This document shows, in pieces, positions 46,162-54,866 of a stretch of DNA of 64,000 nucleotides. The notes under the pieces were generated by a model. That model worked only from the letters and a program-made list of their open reading frames with translations. It did not search any database and had not been told where the DNA came from. A program made the translations under genes and the position numbers. The stretch's first letter is position 1, and each line of letters begins with the position of its first letter. This DNA is from Microbacterium sp. (GTDB lineage: Bacteria > Actinomycetota > Actinomycetes > Actinomycetales > Microbacteriaceae), in the NCBI GenBank assembly GCA_003248655.1, contig QFPM01000006.1, forward strand, positions 1 through 64,000, read 5' to 3'.

Positions 46162-48432
46162 GTGCTCACGCGCTCTGCCGTCGTCGACGACGAGCGCGAG
46201 GCGCATGAGCTGCTCGGCGCGACCGGCGACGCGCTCGCTGAGCTGATGGCGCGCGCCGCGGCGGTGCGCGACGAGGGGCTCGCCGTGGCCGGTCGCCCGG
46301 GTGTCGTCACCTACTCGCGCAAGGTGTTCCTGCCGCTGACGACCCTGTGCCGAGACCGCTGCCACTACTGCGCGTTCGTCGACACGCCCGGCCAGCTCGC
46401 GCGGGCGCGCGCGCCGCTGTACCTCGACGACGCGCAGATTCTGCGGATCGCGCGCGCCGGCCGCGCGCAGGGGTGCAAAGAAGCGTTGTTGACCCTGGGT
46501 GACCGGCCCGAGGAGCGCTGGCCAGAGGCGCGCGCGTGGCTCGACGAGCACGGTTTCGCCTCGACGATCCACTACGTCGCGCATGCGGCGCGGCTCGTCA
46601 CCGCCGAGACGGGGCTTCTCGCGCACGCCAACCCCGGCGTCATGACGCCCGGCGAACTGGCGATTCTGAGGGCCGTCGCGCCGTCGATGGGCATGATGCT
46701 CGAGACGACCTCGCGCGCGCTGTTCGAGGAGCCCGGCGGCGCGCACTTCGGTTCGCCCGACAAGGATCCGGGCGTGCGGCTAAAGGTGATCGAGGATGCC
46801 GGGCGCGCCGGCATCCCGTTCACGACCGGCATCCTCGTGGGGATCGGCGAGACGCTCGCCGATCGGGCGCGGTCGCTGTTCGCGATCCGCGACGCGCATC
46901 GGCGGCACGGCCACGTGCAGGAGGTGATCGTGCAGAACTTCCGCGCGAAGCCGCGCACGGCGAAGGCGGGCGCCCGTGACGCGGATGCCGACGAGTACCT
47001 CGCCGCGATCGCCGTCGCGCGGCTCGTGCTCGGCCCGGACATGCGCGTCCAGGCGCCGCCGAACCTGTCGGATGCCGTGGAGCTGCACCGCCTGCTGGAT
47101 GCCGGCGTCGACGACTGGGGCGGGGTGTCGCCGCTGACGGCCGACCACGTGAACCCCGAGCGGCCGTGGCCGCACGTCGACGACCTCGCGGCCCACACCG
47201 CGGCGCGCGGCTTCACCCTGCGCGAGCGACTCACGGCGCATCCGGAGTACGTGCTCGCGGGTTCCGCCTGGATCGACGACGGTCTTGTCGCCGCGGTTCG
47301 TGCGCTCGCCGACCCGGAGACGGGCCTCGCACGGGAGGGGCGTGCGCCCGCAGTCGGCGTCTCGGGGAGCCGCGTCGGCGGGTCGCTCACCGCCCTCGTC
47401 GACCGGGCCGCGACCGAGCCGCGCACGCTCGATGCCGCCGAGTGGGAGCTGCTGCTGTGCGCCGACGGCGACGACCTGGGCGCGCTCGTGCGCACGGCCG
47501 ACGAGCTGCGCCGGTTCACCGTCGGCGACACGGTCGGTATCGTCGTCAATCGCAACCTCACGACGACGGCCCTGACCCGCGCAGGCGGCGCTGCCGGTGC
47601 CGTGACCCTCGAGGATGCCGCGGCGATCGCCGTCGACGCCGAGGCGCTCGGGGCGACCGAGCTGTGCATGCAGGGGAGGCTCGACCCGGCCGAAGACCCG
47701 GGCCTGTACCTCGACCTCGTCCGCACCGTCCGCACCGCCGCGCCCTCGTTGCACCTGCACGCGTGGCGGCCCGCCGACATCGCCGACCTGTGCGACCGCG
47801 GCGGGCTCGGGCTCGCCGAGGCGCTTCTCCTTCTGCGTGAGGCGGGCGTCGGGACGTTCCCCGGGACGGGCGTGAAGATCCTCGACGACGACGTGCGGCG
47901 CCGGGTCGCGCCGGACGACCTCGAGACGGACCGCTGGACCGAGATCGTCACCGCAGCCCATCGCGCCGGGCTGCGTTCGACGTCGGTCCTCTTCTACGGG
48001 CACGTCGAGACGGCGGCCCACCGCATCCGTCACCTGCTGCGCCTGCGCGAGCTGCACGACGAGACGGGCGGCTTCACAGAGTTCGTCCCGATTCCGCTGC
48101 CGGGATACGGCAACGCGCTCGTGTCCGGGCGTGCGGACGACGACGAGCACCGCGCGATGGTCGCCGTCTCGCGGCTGCTGCTGGGCGACGGTATCCGGCA
48201 CGTGCAGATCCCGTGGACGCGCCACGGCCGCGCCCGCGCCGCGGACCTCCTGCGTGCGGGTGGCGACGACCTCGGCGGAACGCTCCTCGACGGGCGCGTG
48301 CGCCCCGACGCGGGCGTCGAGCAGGGGCTCGAGCTGCCGCTCGCCGACGCGACGCGGCTCGTCGGCGCGCTCGCGCGGCGCCTGCGTGTGCGCACGACCG
48401 ACTACGGCACACCCCCGGAGCGGGCGGCATGA
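46162..48432 (+). CDS. fbiC: FO synthase, CofG-CofH fusion with cysteine-less CofH half
   Basis: A 756-aa fusion. The CofG half has the radical-SAM motif CRDRCHYC (Cys63, 67, 70) and the expected SPLTADHVNPERPWP. The CofH half is recognisable (VVNRNL; GATELCMQGRLDP; GTGVKILDDDVRRR; FYGHVETAAHR; GGFTEFVPIPLPGYGNA). Normally an FTNVCxxxCxxCAF loop follows the NRN; here residues about 466-482 read TTTALTRAGGAAGAVT, without cysteines and about 12 residues shorter. Family knowledge: both halves need a 4Fe-4S cluster to make FO from tyrosine and the diaminouracil. So this copy is impaired, specialised or complemented elsewhere. Start GTG 46162 behind GAAGG. 4-bp overlap with the next gene. Confidence 0.85.
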   Translation: MLTRSAVVDDEREAHELLGATGDALAELMARAAAVRDEGLAVAGRPGVVTYSRKVFLPLTTLCRDRCHYCAFVDTPGQLARARAPLYLDDAQILRIARAGRAQGCKEALLTLGDRPEERWPEARAWLDEHGFASTIHYVAHAARLVTAETGLLAHANPGVMTPGELAILRAVAPSMGMMLETTSRALFEEPGGAHFGSPDKDPGVRLKVIEDAGRAGIPFTTGILVGIGETLADRARSLFAIRDAHRRHGHVQEVIVQNFRAKPRTAKAGARDADADEYLAAIAVARLVLGPDMRVQAPPNLSDAVELHRLLDAGVDDWGGVSPLTADHVNPERPWPHVDDLAAHTAARGFTLRERLTAHPEYVLAGSAWIDDGLVAAVRALADPETGLAREGRAPAVGVSGSRVGGSLTALVDRAATEPRTLDAAEWELLLCADGDDLGALVRTADELRRFTVGDTVGIVVNRNLTTTALTRAGGAAGAVTLEDAAAIAVDAEALGATELCMQGRLDPAEDPGLYLDLVRTVRTAAPSLHLHAWRPADIADLCDRGGLGLAEALLLLREAGVGTFPGTGVKILDDDVRRRVAPDDLETDRWTEIVTAAHRAGLRSTSVLFYGHVETAAHRIRHLLRLRELHDETGGFTEFVPIPLPGYGNALVSGRADDDEHRAMVAVSRLLLGDGIRHVQIPWTRHGRARAADLLRAGGDDLGGTLLDGRVRPDAGVEQGLELPLADATRLVGALARRLRVRTTDYGTPPERAA

Positions 48433-49919
48433 GCGGACACGTCGAGGTCGCCATCGTCGGGGCCGGGTTCGCCGGCATCGCCACCGCGATCGAGCTGCGC
48501 GAGGCCGGGCACGAGATCGCCATCGTCGAGCGCGCGTCGGGGGTCGGCGGCACGTGGCGCGAGAACGTCTACCCCGGGGTCGCGTGCGACGTGCCCTCGC
48601 ACGTCTACAGCCTGCAGCGCCACCCGAACCCCCGCTGGTCGCGCGAGCACGCGCCCGGCGGCGAGATCCGCGCGTACCTCGAAGACGTCGTGGCGCGTGA
48701 GGGGCTCGGCCCCGTCATCCGCTGCGGGAGCGCGCTGACCGCGGCATCGTGGGACGAGGATGCCGCGCGCTGGCGCCTCGAGTTCTCCGGCGGCGGGCCG
48801 GCGTCGGCGGACGTCCTCGTGCTCGCGGCAGGCCGGCTGACCGAGCCGCGTATCCCCGAGGTCGCGGGCCTCGCGACCTTCCCGGGGCCGGTCGTGCACA
48901 CCGCGCGGTGGGATCCGTCGCTCTCCGGCGATCTTGCGGGCAGGCGCGTCGCCGTGGTCGGCACGGGGGCATCCGCCGTGCAGCTCGTGCCCGAGCTCGT
49001 GCGGCGGGGCGCGCGGGTGACGCTCTTCCAGCGGTCGCCGGCGTGGATCCTTCCGCGCGGCGGACGCGCGTACACGACCGCGGAGCAGGATGCCTTCGCC
49101 GCCGACCCGACCCTGATCGAGCGGCTGCGGGGCGAGCTGACCGCGGACGACGGTGCGCGCTTTGCGGCGCGCTCGGGCGAACCGGATGCCGCCGCACGCG
49201 TCGTCGCCGCCGCGCACGAGCACCTCGTGGCGCAGGTCGCCGACCCCGCGCTCCGCGCGGCGCTGACCCCCGACTCCCCGTTCGGGTGCAAGCGCGTGCT
49301 CTTGTCGGACGATTTCTACCCCGCGGTCGCCTCGGATGCCGTCACGCTCGAGCCTTCCGCGCTCGAGCGCGTCGAGGGTGGTGCGCTCGTCGCGGCATCC
49401 GGCGTACGGCACGAAGGTCACGACCTGCTCGTGCTCGCGACGGGATTCGAGACCGCGCGCCAGCCCTACGCCGACCTCGTGCGCGGTGAGGCGGGCGACA
49501 CGCTCGCCGAGCACTGGGCGGGCGGGATGAGCGCCGCGGCATCCACCGTCGTCGCGGGCTTCCCGAACCTGTTCATCATCGGCGGGCCGCACACCGCGCT
49601 CGCGTACACCTCGTCGCTGTTCGTGCTCGAGGCGCAGGCCGCGTTCGTGCGGCGCGCGCTCGCGCGGCGAGCGGAGCACGGCGGCATCCTGCGCACCGAT
49701 CCCGCGGCCGAAGCGGCGGACACGGCCGACGTCGCGCGACGCGCGGCCGGGCGGCCGTGGACGGCGGGCTGCCGCACCTGGTACGTCGACGAGCGGTCGG
49801 GCCGCGTCAGCGTGCTGTGGCCCGGAACGGTGGGCGAGTTCGCACAGCGGATGCGGCGTGCCGACGAGCGCGTGTTCGCGACAGCAGCGGTGGCGGCGAC
49901 GAGGGGAGGCGCGGGATGA
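48429..49919 (+). CDS. Flavin-containing monooxygenase (Baeyer-Villiger/FMO type)
   Basis: A 496-aa flavoprotein: FAD site VAIVGAGFAGIATAIEL at the N-terminus, GGTWRENVYPGVACDVPSHV (typical of BVMO-like enzymes), NADPH site VAVVGTGASAVQL and C-terminal LVLATGFETARQPY. Such enzymes insert oxygen into ketones or oxidise N/S centres. The strict BVMO fingerprint is not fully evident, so a general FMO call is safer. It lies between the FO synthase and FGD genes with 4-bp overlaps, so it belongs to the same transcript; its substrate is unknown. Confidence 0.82.
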   Translation: MSGHVEVAIVGAGFAGIATAIELREAGHEIAIVERASGVGGTWRENVYPGVACDVPSHVYSLQRHPNPRWSREHAPGGEIRAYLEDVVAREGLGPVIRCGSALTAASWDEDAARWRLEFSGGGPASADVLVLAAGRLTEPRIPEVAGLATFPGPVVHTARWDPSLSGDLAGRRVAVVGTGASAVQLVPELVRRGARVTLFQRSPAWILPRGGRAYTTAEQDAFAADPTLIERLRGELTADDGARFAARSGEPDAAARVVAAAHEHLVAQVADPALRAALTPDSPFGCKRVLLSDDFYPAVASDAVTLEPSALERVEGGALVAASGVRHEGHDLLVLATGFETARQPYADLVRGEAGDTLAEHWAGGMSAAASTVVAGFPNLFIIGGPHTALAYTSSLFVLEAQAAFVRRALARRAEHGGILRTDPAAEAADTADVARRAAGRPWTAGCRTWYVDERSGRVSVLWPGTVGEFAQRMRRADERVFATAAVAATRGGAG

Positions 49920-50911
49920 GTGTGCGACTGGGGTACAAGGCATCCGCGGAGCAGTTCGACCCGGCCGAGCTACTGGAGTTCGGCGTCGCCGCCGAACGCG
50001 CGGGGCTCGACTCGGTGTTCATCTCGGACCACTTCCAGCCGTGGATGCACGAGGGCGGGCACGCGCCCGCGGCGCTGCCGTGGCTCGGGGCGCTCGGCGC
50101 GCGGACGTCGCGGATCGTCATGGGCACGTCGGTGCTCACGCCGAGTTTCCGCTACCACCCGGCCGTCGTCGCGCAGGCGGTCGCGACGCTCGGGGTGCTG
50201 TTCCCGGGGCGCGTTATCCTCGGCGTCGGCACCGGAGAGGCGCTCAACGAGGTGACGCTGGGTCTCGACTGGCCCGATACTCCCGAGCGGTTCCGCAGAC
50301 TCAAAGAGGCGATCGAGGTCATGCGCACGCTGTGGACGGGCGACCGCGTCACATACGAGGGGGAGTTCACGCGGCTCGTCGACGCGACCGTGTACGACCG
50401 CCCCGCCGAACCCGTCCCCGTCTACATCGCGGCCGCGGGCCCGGCGGTCGCGCGGCTCGCGGGGCGCGTGGGCGACGGCTTCATCACGACGAGCGGCAAG
50501 GACCCCGCGCTCTACACCGACACGCTTCTCCCCGCAGTGGCGACCGGTGAGGCCGGGCGCGCACCCATCGAGCGCATGATCGAGGTGAAGGTCTCGTACC
50601 ACCCCGATCCGCGCGAGGCGCTCGAGCGCACGAGGTTCTGGGCGCCGCTCGCGTTGTCGGCGGAGGAGAAGACCGGCATCCACGATCCGGTCGAGATGCA
50701 GCGCCGCGCCGCCGAGCTGCCGATCGAGCGCGTGGCATCGCGCTTCATCGTCTCGAGCGATCCCGACGAGCACGTCGACCGGATCATGCAGTACGTCGAC
50801 TACGGGTTCGATCACCTCGTCTTCCACGACCCCGGTCACGACCAGCTCGCCTTCTTCGAGCGCTACGAACGCGACATCCTGCCGCGGCTGCGCGAACGGC
50901 TCGGATCGTGA
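49916..50911 (+). CDS. fgd: F420-dependent glucose-6-phosphate dehydrogenase-like enzyme
   Basis: A 331-aa LLM-fold enzyme matching the FGD signature along its length: LGYKASAEQF at the start, SDHFQPWMHEGGHAP, LGVGTGEALNEV, VPVYIAAAGPAVARLAGRVG, ISYHP-like KVSYHPDPREALERTRFWAP, LVFHDPGHDQ. FGD oxidises glucose-6-phosphate to 6-phosphogluconolactone and reduces F420 to F420H2 in the cytosol. It sits in one run with cofC and FO synthase and would supply F420H2 to the LLM enzyme at 39996 (inference). Confidence 0.88.
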   Translation: MSVRLGYKASAEQFDPAELLEFGVAAERAGLDSVFISDHFQPWMHEGGHAPAALPWLGALGARTSRIVMGTSVLTPSFRYHPAVVAQAVATLGVLFPGRVILGVGTGEALNEVTLGLDWPDTPERFRRLKEAIEVMRTLWTGDRVTYEGEFTRLVDATVYDRPAEPVPVYIAAAGPAVARLAGRVGDGFITTSGKDPALYTDTLLPAVATGEAGRAPIERMIEVKVSYHPDPREALERTRFWAPLALSAEEKTGIHDPVEMQRRAAELPIERVASRFIVSSDPDEHVDRIMQYVDYGFDHLVFHDPGHDQLAFFERYERDILPRLRERLGS

Positions 50912-51585
50912 CGGATGCCGTGGCCGGCGGCGTCTGGACGATCATGATCCCGGTGAAGCCGCTGCAGGACGGCAAGTCGCGGCTCGGCGCGCCCGGCGCC
51001 GCGAGGGCCGAGCTCGCGCTCGCGATCGCCCTCGACACGATCGCGGCCGTCGCGGCCGCCGGGGGGGTCGGCGAGGTCGTCGTGGTCACGGCAGACGATG
51101 CCGTGGCGGATGCCGTCGGCTCGCTCTCGTGCGGGGTCGGCGTGCTCGCGTGCTCCGTCGCCGTGCGGATCGTGCGTGAGCCCCGCGCGGCGGGCATCGA
51201 CGCGGCTCTCGCGCTCGCCGCGGGGATTGTCGGGTCGGGCGTGCCACGGGCGTCGCTCCCCGGCGACCTCGCGGCGCTCCGGCCGGAGGAGCTGGCATCC
51301 GCCCTGCGTCTCGCGGGGGAGCACGATCGTGCCGTCGTGGCGGATGCCGACGGCACCGGCACGACGCTCCTCACCGCGCGCACGGGCGTCGCGTGGCGCT
51401 CGGCCTACGGCCCCGGCTCGTTCGCGCGCCACATTGCGCTCGGCGCGCACGCCCTCGCGTTGCCCGCCGACTCCGGTCTGCGCCGCGACCTCGACACGCC
51501 CGCGCAGCTCGCGGCCGCCGCCGCGAGCGTCGGGCCGCGCACGGCCGCCGCGGTCGGGCTCGCCGGGGTTGCCGCGCCCGCGTAG
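50908..51585 (+). CDS. cofC: 2-phospho-L-lactate/phosphoenolpyruvate guanylyltransferase
   Basis: A 225-aa CofC/FbiD-type nucleotidyltransferase: TIMIPVKPLQDGKSRLG (nucleotide-binding start), VVVVTADDAVADAVG, RIVREPRAAGIDAALA, VVADADGTGTTLL and GPGSFARHIALGAHAL. It activates the three-carbon acid that CofD transfers to FO. GTG start in a GTGA overlap with fgd. With cofD, cofE and fbiC it completes the core F420 set within this window. Confidence 0.9.
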   Translation: MTDAVAGGVWTIMIPVKPLQDGKSRLGAPGAARAELALAIALDTIAAVAAAGGVGEVVVVTADDAVADAVGSLSCGVGVLACSVAVRIVREPRAAGIDAALALAAGIVGSGVPRASLPGDLAALRPEELASALRLAGEHDRAVVADADGTGTTLLTARTGVAWRSAYGPGSFARHIALGAHALALPADSGLRRDLDTPAQLAAAAASVGPRTAAAVGLAGVAAPA

Positions 51586-51612
51586 CAGGACGAGCCGCGG
51601 GAGGATGAGAGG

Positions 51613-52425
51613 GTGACAGTTCCCGACATCCGCCTCATCGCCGTCGACATGGACGGCACCCTGCTCCTTCCCGACGGCACGATTCCGAGTGGCCTCTGGC
51701 CACTGCTCGAGCGGTTGCGCGAACGCGGCATCGCCTTCGCGCCCGCGAGCGGGCGCCAGCTCGCGACCCTGCAGGCGATGTTCGGCTGGGTCGACGCGGA
51801 GCTCGACTACATCGCCGAGAACGGCGCGTACGTCGTCCGGGGCGACACCGAGATCTCCTCGGATGCCCTGGACCCTGCGTTCACGGCATCCGTTATCACG
51901 CGCCTGCGCGACCTCGTCGCCGGCGGCGCGCTGCACGCCGGACTCGTCGTCTGCGGCAAGCGCTCGGCGTACATCGAAGATGCGGATGCCGCGTTCGTCG
52001 GCGAGGTCGAGAAGTACTACGCGAAGCTCGAGGTCGTGCCGGATCTGCTCGCCGTCGACGATCAGGTGCTGAAGCTTGCGATCTACGACTTCGACGGCAG
52101 CGAGGCGCACACGGCATCCGCGTTCGCCGATGCGCGCGAGAGGCACCAGGTCGTGGTCTCCGGTCAGAACTGGGTCGACATCATGAACACGACCGTCAAC
52201 AAGGGCGTCGCGCTGCGGAGTCTGCAGGCCGCCCTCGGCGTCACTCCGGCGCAGACCGTCGCGTTCGGCGACTATCTGAACGACCTCGAGCTACTGCAGG
52301 CCGCGGACTGGTCGTACGCGATGGACGACGCCCACCCCGACGTGATCGCCGTCGCCCGCCACCGCGCCCCGTCGAACGTGGATGCCGGTGTGCTGCGGGT
52401 CATCGAGGAGCTGCTGGCGCGGTGA
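51613..52425 (+). CDS. Cof-type HAD-IIB phosphatase
   Basis: A 270-aa HAD hydrolase: motif I IAVDMDGTLLLPDG, motif II SGRQL, motif III/IV VAFGDYLNDLELL. HAD-IIB enzymes dephosphorylate sugar phosphates or flavin nucleotides. It starts 28 bp after cofC behind GGGAGGATGAGAGG (GTG start) and may still be on the same transcript. Some HAD enzymes dephosphorylate the FO precursor ribityl-uracil phosphate, a possible but unproven link. Confidence 0.85.
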   Translation: MTVPDIRLIAVDMDGTLLLPDGTIPSGLWPLLERLRERGIAFAPASGRQLATLQAMFGWVDAELDYIAENGAYVVRGDTEISSDALDPAFTASVITRLRDLVAGGALHAGLVVCGKRSAYIEDADAAFVGEVEKYYAKLEVVPDLLAVDDQVLKLAIYDFDGSEAHTASAFADARERHQVVVSGQNWVDIMNTTVNKGVALRSLQAALGVTPAQTVAFGDYLNDLELLQAADWSYAMDDAHPDVIAVARHRAPSNVDAGVLRVIEELLAR

Positions 52426-52443
52426 CGGGCGGGGCGACGCCCG
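52426..52443 (+). terminator. Weak hairpin after the F420/catabolic run
   Basis: CGGGCG (52426-52431) pairs with CGCCCG (52438-52443) immediately after the HAD stop. Short stem, no U-run; a candidate end of transcript only. Confidence 0.3.
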
Positions 52444-52469
52444 GGCTGTGACCGATGATCGAGTGGAAG

Positions 52470-52496
52470 TGATATCATTTCGGCATTCTGATATCA
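52470..52496 (+). promoter_or_regulatory. Twin palindromic operators of the toxin-antitoxin pair
   Basis: Two identical 8-bp palindromes TGATATCA (52470-52477 and 52489-52496) are spaced 19 bp centre to centre, about two helical turns, just upstream of the antitoxin ribosome site. This is the usual layout for FitA/VapB autoregulation. Confidence 0.75.
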
Positions 52497-52509
52497 GGAG
52501 GTGAGGATC

Positions 52510-52749
52510 ATGGCCGCGATCACGATTCGCAACCTGCCAGATGACACCCACCGTGCGCTGCGCGCTCTCGCCATCGAACACGGGCGCAGCACCGAAGCTG
52601 AAGTTCGGCAGATTCTCAACGCCGCGGTCGCCGATTCGCGCAGAGGCGGGCTCGGATCTCGCGTTGCCCGCATCGCCCATGGCGTCGACGGGTTCGACCT
52701 CGATCTCACCCGCGACCGCACCGCCAGCGTGCCCATCGATCTTTCGTGA
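52510..52749 (+). CDS. FitA/VapB-type antitoxin
   Basis: A 79-aa ribbon-helix-helix antitoxin: AITIRNLPDDTHRALRALAI and AEVRQILNAAVADS are typical of FitA-like proteins, with an unstructured toxin-binding tail. Start at ATG 52510 behind AGGAGGTG. An upstream in-frame GTG at 52501 lies within the ribosome site and is unlikely. It overlaps the toxin gene by 4 bp and should repress its own promoter through the palindromes upstream. Confidence 0.88.
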   Translation: MAAITIRNLPDDTHRALRALAIEHGRSTEAEVRQILNAAVADSRRGGLGSRVARIAHGVDGFDLDLTRDRTASVPIDLS

Positions 52750-53168
52750 TCATCCTCGATACCAATGTGGTCTCCGAGCTGATGCGCCGGAATCCGGATC
52801 CCGATGTGGTCGCGTGGACGGACCGCCAGTTCGACACAACTCTCTACCTCACGACGATCACCCTCGCCGAGATTCGATTCGGCATCGCGGCCTTGCCCGA
52901 CGGAGAACGCCGTCGCCAGCTCGACGCGGCGTTCGAGTCCGAGATACGTCCCCTCTTTGAAGACCGCATCCTCGCCTTCGACGAGCGGGCGTCTGTGCAT
53001 AACGCTACGTTGCGCGCTGCGGCGCGGGCTCGCGGAGCTGCGATCGGCGACTGGGACGCCCTGATCGCAGCCATCGCGCTGGCGCACGACTTTGCGGTCG
53101 CGACCCGAGACACCGCTCCCTTCGTCGAGGCGGAGGTCGACGTGATCGATCCCTGGACCGCCGCGTAG
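52746..53168 (+). CDS. PIN-domain toxin (FitB/VapC type)
   Basis: A 140-aa PIN-domain ribonuclease: Asp in IILDTNVVSELMR, Glu in TITLAEIRFGI, Asp in IGDWDALIAAIAL and DFAVATRDTAPF form the acidic metal site. Such toxins cleave tRNA or rRNA when the antitoxin is degraded. GTG start overlapping the antitoxin stop. Confidence 0.9.
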   Translation: MIILDTNVVSELMRRNPDPDVVAWTDRQFDTTLYLTTITLAEIRFGIAALPDGERRRQLDAAFESEIRPLFEDRILAFDERASVHNATLRAAARARGAAIGDWDALIAAIALAHDFAVATRDTAPFVEAEVDVIDPWTAA

Positions 53169-53216
53169 GCACGGTCTAGTGGAGAAGCCCTGCCACCACT
53201 GAGCTGCGCGGGCGCG

Positions 53217-53570
53217 TCAGCGCGGCAGCGGGCGAAGCCGGTCGTCGGTCACGGGGAACGACACGGAGTAGTAGATCTGAGGGGCGGTCATGTCGCCCCA
53301 GTCATCCTTCTTCACGCGGATCGCCGACGGCGACACCTCTGCGATCCGCACGCGTAGCCACGAGCCGTCGTCGAGTCGGAGCTCGTGCGGGTCGGCGAGG
53401 TAGCCGAGGCCGAGATCGTCGAGGGTTTCCTCCGCGCGCATCCAGTCCACGACGTCTGTCCGCGGGCGGCCGAGCAGATCGATGGCGACGAAGCCGTCGC
53501 CGGCGGGCTTCATCCAGCCCACGCGCTCGCCGTCGCGGGGGCGCCGGTGCTCGATCCAGTCCGCATCCAT
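53217..53570 (-). CDS. Conserved small protein of unknown function
   Basis: About 117 residues from ATG 53570 (MDADWIEHRRPRDGERVGWM). The sequence WIEHRRPRDGE...VGW, then DGFVAIDLLGR and WLRVRIAEVSPSAIRVKKDD, recalls a widespread actinobacterial family of small beta-rich cytoplasmic proteins without known function. The frame is open upstream to 53660, but homology pattern and codon use support the internal ATG. Confidence 0.65.
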   Translation of the reverse strand: MDADWIEHRRPRDGERVGWMKPAGDGFVAIDLLGRPRTDVVDWMRAEETLDDLGLGYLADPHELRLDDGSWLRVRIAEVSPSAIRVKKDDWGDMTAPQIYYSVSFPVTDDRLRPLPR

Positions 53571-53721
53571 ATCCCGAGGGTAACGAGCGGAGGACTGTCC
53601 ACGGATTGGGTTGTGTCGGAGGTTCTCTAGGCGCCACGTGCTTTCGCCGGATTGCGCCACGCGTGGCGATACCGCCAGAGCCTCTGGACGTGCCGTCCCC
53701 TGGTGCCCTCAGGTCGCACAA

Positions 53722-54165
53722 TCACGTGTCAAGCTGAAGTCCGATCGCCGCGTCTACCAGGTAGACGATGCCGGAGGCGTAGTACAGCAGAACGATCGTC
53801 CACGAGCGCCGACTGCGTGTCATTGGGTAGACCAGCTTGGCGCTGTCCACCGTGCCGACGACGAGCAGTATCGCGCCGGGAATGAATGCCAGCCACCACC
53901 AAGGGCCGAGCGGACTCCCGGCCTGGCCGAGCGTCTGCGATGCAGTTGCGGCCGCGAGAGCGAGAACGGCTCCAACGAGCGTCGCACCAAGGTCGGACGC
54001 GGCGCGCACTTCGAGTTCGTCGCGAAAAGCGTCGCGATCGAACCTCCATCTATGCCTCGGACTCACATCACGGCGCGGGTCAAAAGTGTCTGCCAGATGA
54101 AGTTTGAACCGGTAGGCGAGAAGTCCGAGCAGGCCCGCGACCGCAATGAGGATGAACGAGTCCAC
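53722..54165 (-). CDS. Small membrane protein of unknown function
   Basis: About 147 residues if started at GTG 54165 (VDSFILIAVAGLLGLLAYRF). Three to four hydrophobic segments (about 3-20, 55-72, 82-100 and 118-138) with a basic loop (DTFDPRRDVSPRHRWRFDR). The open frame extends to 54375, but that part is Arg/His-rich and does not look coding. Composition is lower in GC than its neighbours, hinting at transfer along with the toxin-antitoxin pair. Confidence 0.5.
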   Translation of the reverse strand: MDSFILIAVAGLLGLLAYRFKLHLADTFDPRRDVSPRHRWRFDRDAFRDELEVRAASDLGATLVGAVLALAAATASQTLGQAGSPLGPWWWLAFIPGAILLVVGTVDSAKLVYPMTRSRRSWTIVLLYYASGIVYLVDAAIGLQLDT

Positions 54166-54380
54166 CGAGTCAGCGTATGGATGTGCGTGATGTTGGTGAG
54201 GTATGTGACAGGCGCGCGGGCTGGCGGAACCTTGGTGGCGTGCTCGGTCAGCTGACCATACGGCGGTGAGCGCGACAGTGGGAACGCTTCGGCTCATCAC
54301 TCGCAGAACGCACGGAGCGACGTGCCGCGCAAATAGTCGATACCTCGGCGACTTCCTACAGTCGAGACAGATCACCCGCT

Positions 54381-54416
54381 ATGACATCCGTCATACTATG
54401 ATGAGTGTCATACTCA
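54381..54416 (+). promoter_or_regulatory. Putative operator/promoter of the tautomerase-TetR operon
   Basis: Two perfect inverted repeats, ATGAC-N4-GTCAT (54381-54394) and TGAGT-N5-ACTCA (54402-54416), flank a possible -10 TATGAT (54397-54402) shortly before the tautomerase start. The TetR encoded as second gene is the likely binder. No good -35 is visible. Confidence 0.45.
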
Positions 54417-54431
54417 CGCGAGGAGGCCACC

Positions 54432-54866
54432 ATGCCCATGATCGATGTCTACGCCGCCGAAGGCACGTTCGCCGACACCCGGGCGCTCGCCACCGCGCTC
54501 GCGGGCGCCGTCAAGGAGGTCGAGCAGGTGCCCGACATCCCGATGTTCCGCGAGAACACGGCCGCGTTCGTGCACGAGCTGCCGGCCACCGCGATGGCGA
54601 ACGTCGACGGCGCCCACGACCACGTGCGCGTCCGGGTGCTTACGAACGCGGGCGCGCTCGACCGCGACAAGCAGCTCGCCGTGACCGGGCGCATCGCGGC
54701 GATCGTGGCGGATGCCGCCGCCGACCCGACGCTGCGCGACCGCACCTGGGTCCTGCTGACCGAAGCAGCCCCCGGTGGCTGGGGGCTCTGGGGCCACGCG
54801 CACACCAACGACGAACTCGTCGGCGCCGCGCGCGCCGAGATCGCGCGACTGCAGAGCGGCTCATGA
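54432..54866 (+). CDS. Tautomerase-superfamily protein
   Basis: A 144-aa protein beginning Met-Pro (MPMIDVYAAEGTF). After Met removal Pro1 would be the catalytic base, as in 4-oxalocrotonate tautomerases. Later DRTWVLLTEAAPGGWGLWGH fits a fused two-domain-length tautomerase. Start ATG 54432 behind GAGGAGG. It overlaps the TetR gene by 4 bp. Confidence 0.8.
   Translation: MPMIDVYAAEGTFADTRALATALAGAVKEVEQVPDIPMFRENTAAFVHELPATAMANVDGAHDHVRVRVLTNAGALDRDKQLAVTGRIAAIVADAAADPTLRDRTWVLLTEAAPGGWGLWGHAHTNDELVGAARAEIARLQSGS

Noticed and set aside
47530..47620. Frameshift as the cause of the missing CofH cysteines
   Set aside because: Alternative frames show only a chance Cys-Arg-Cys and no FTNxCxxxCxxC pattern, and the downstream frame is intact.
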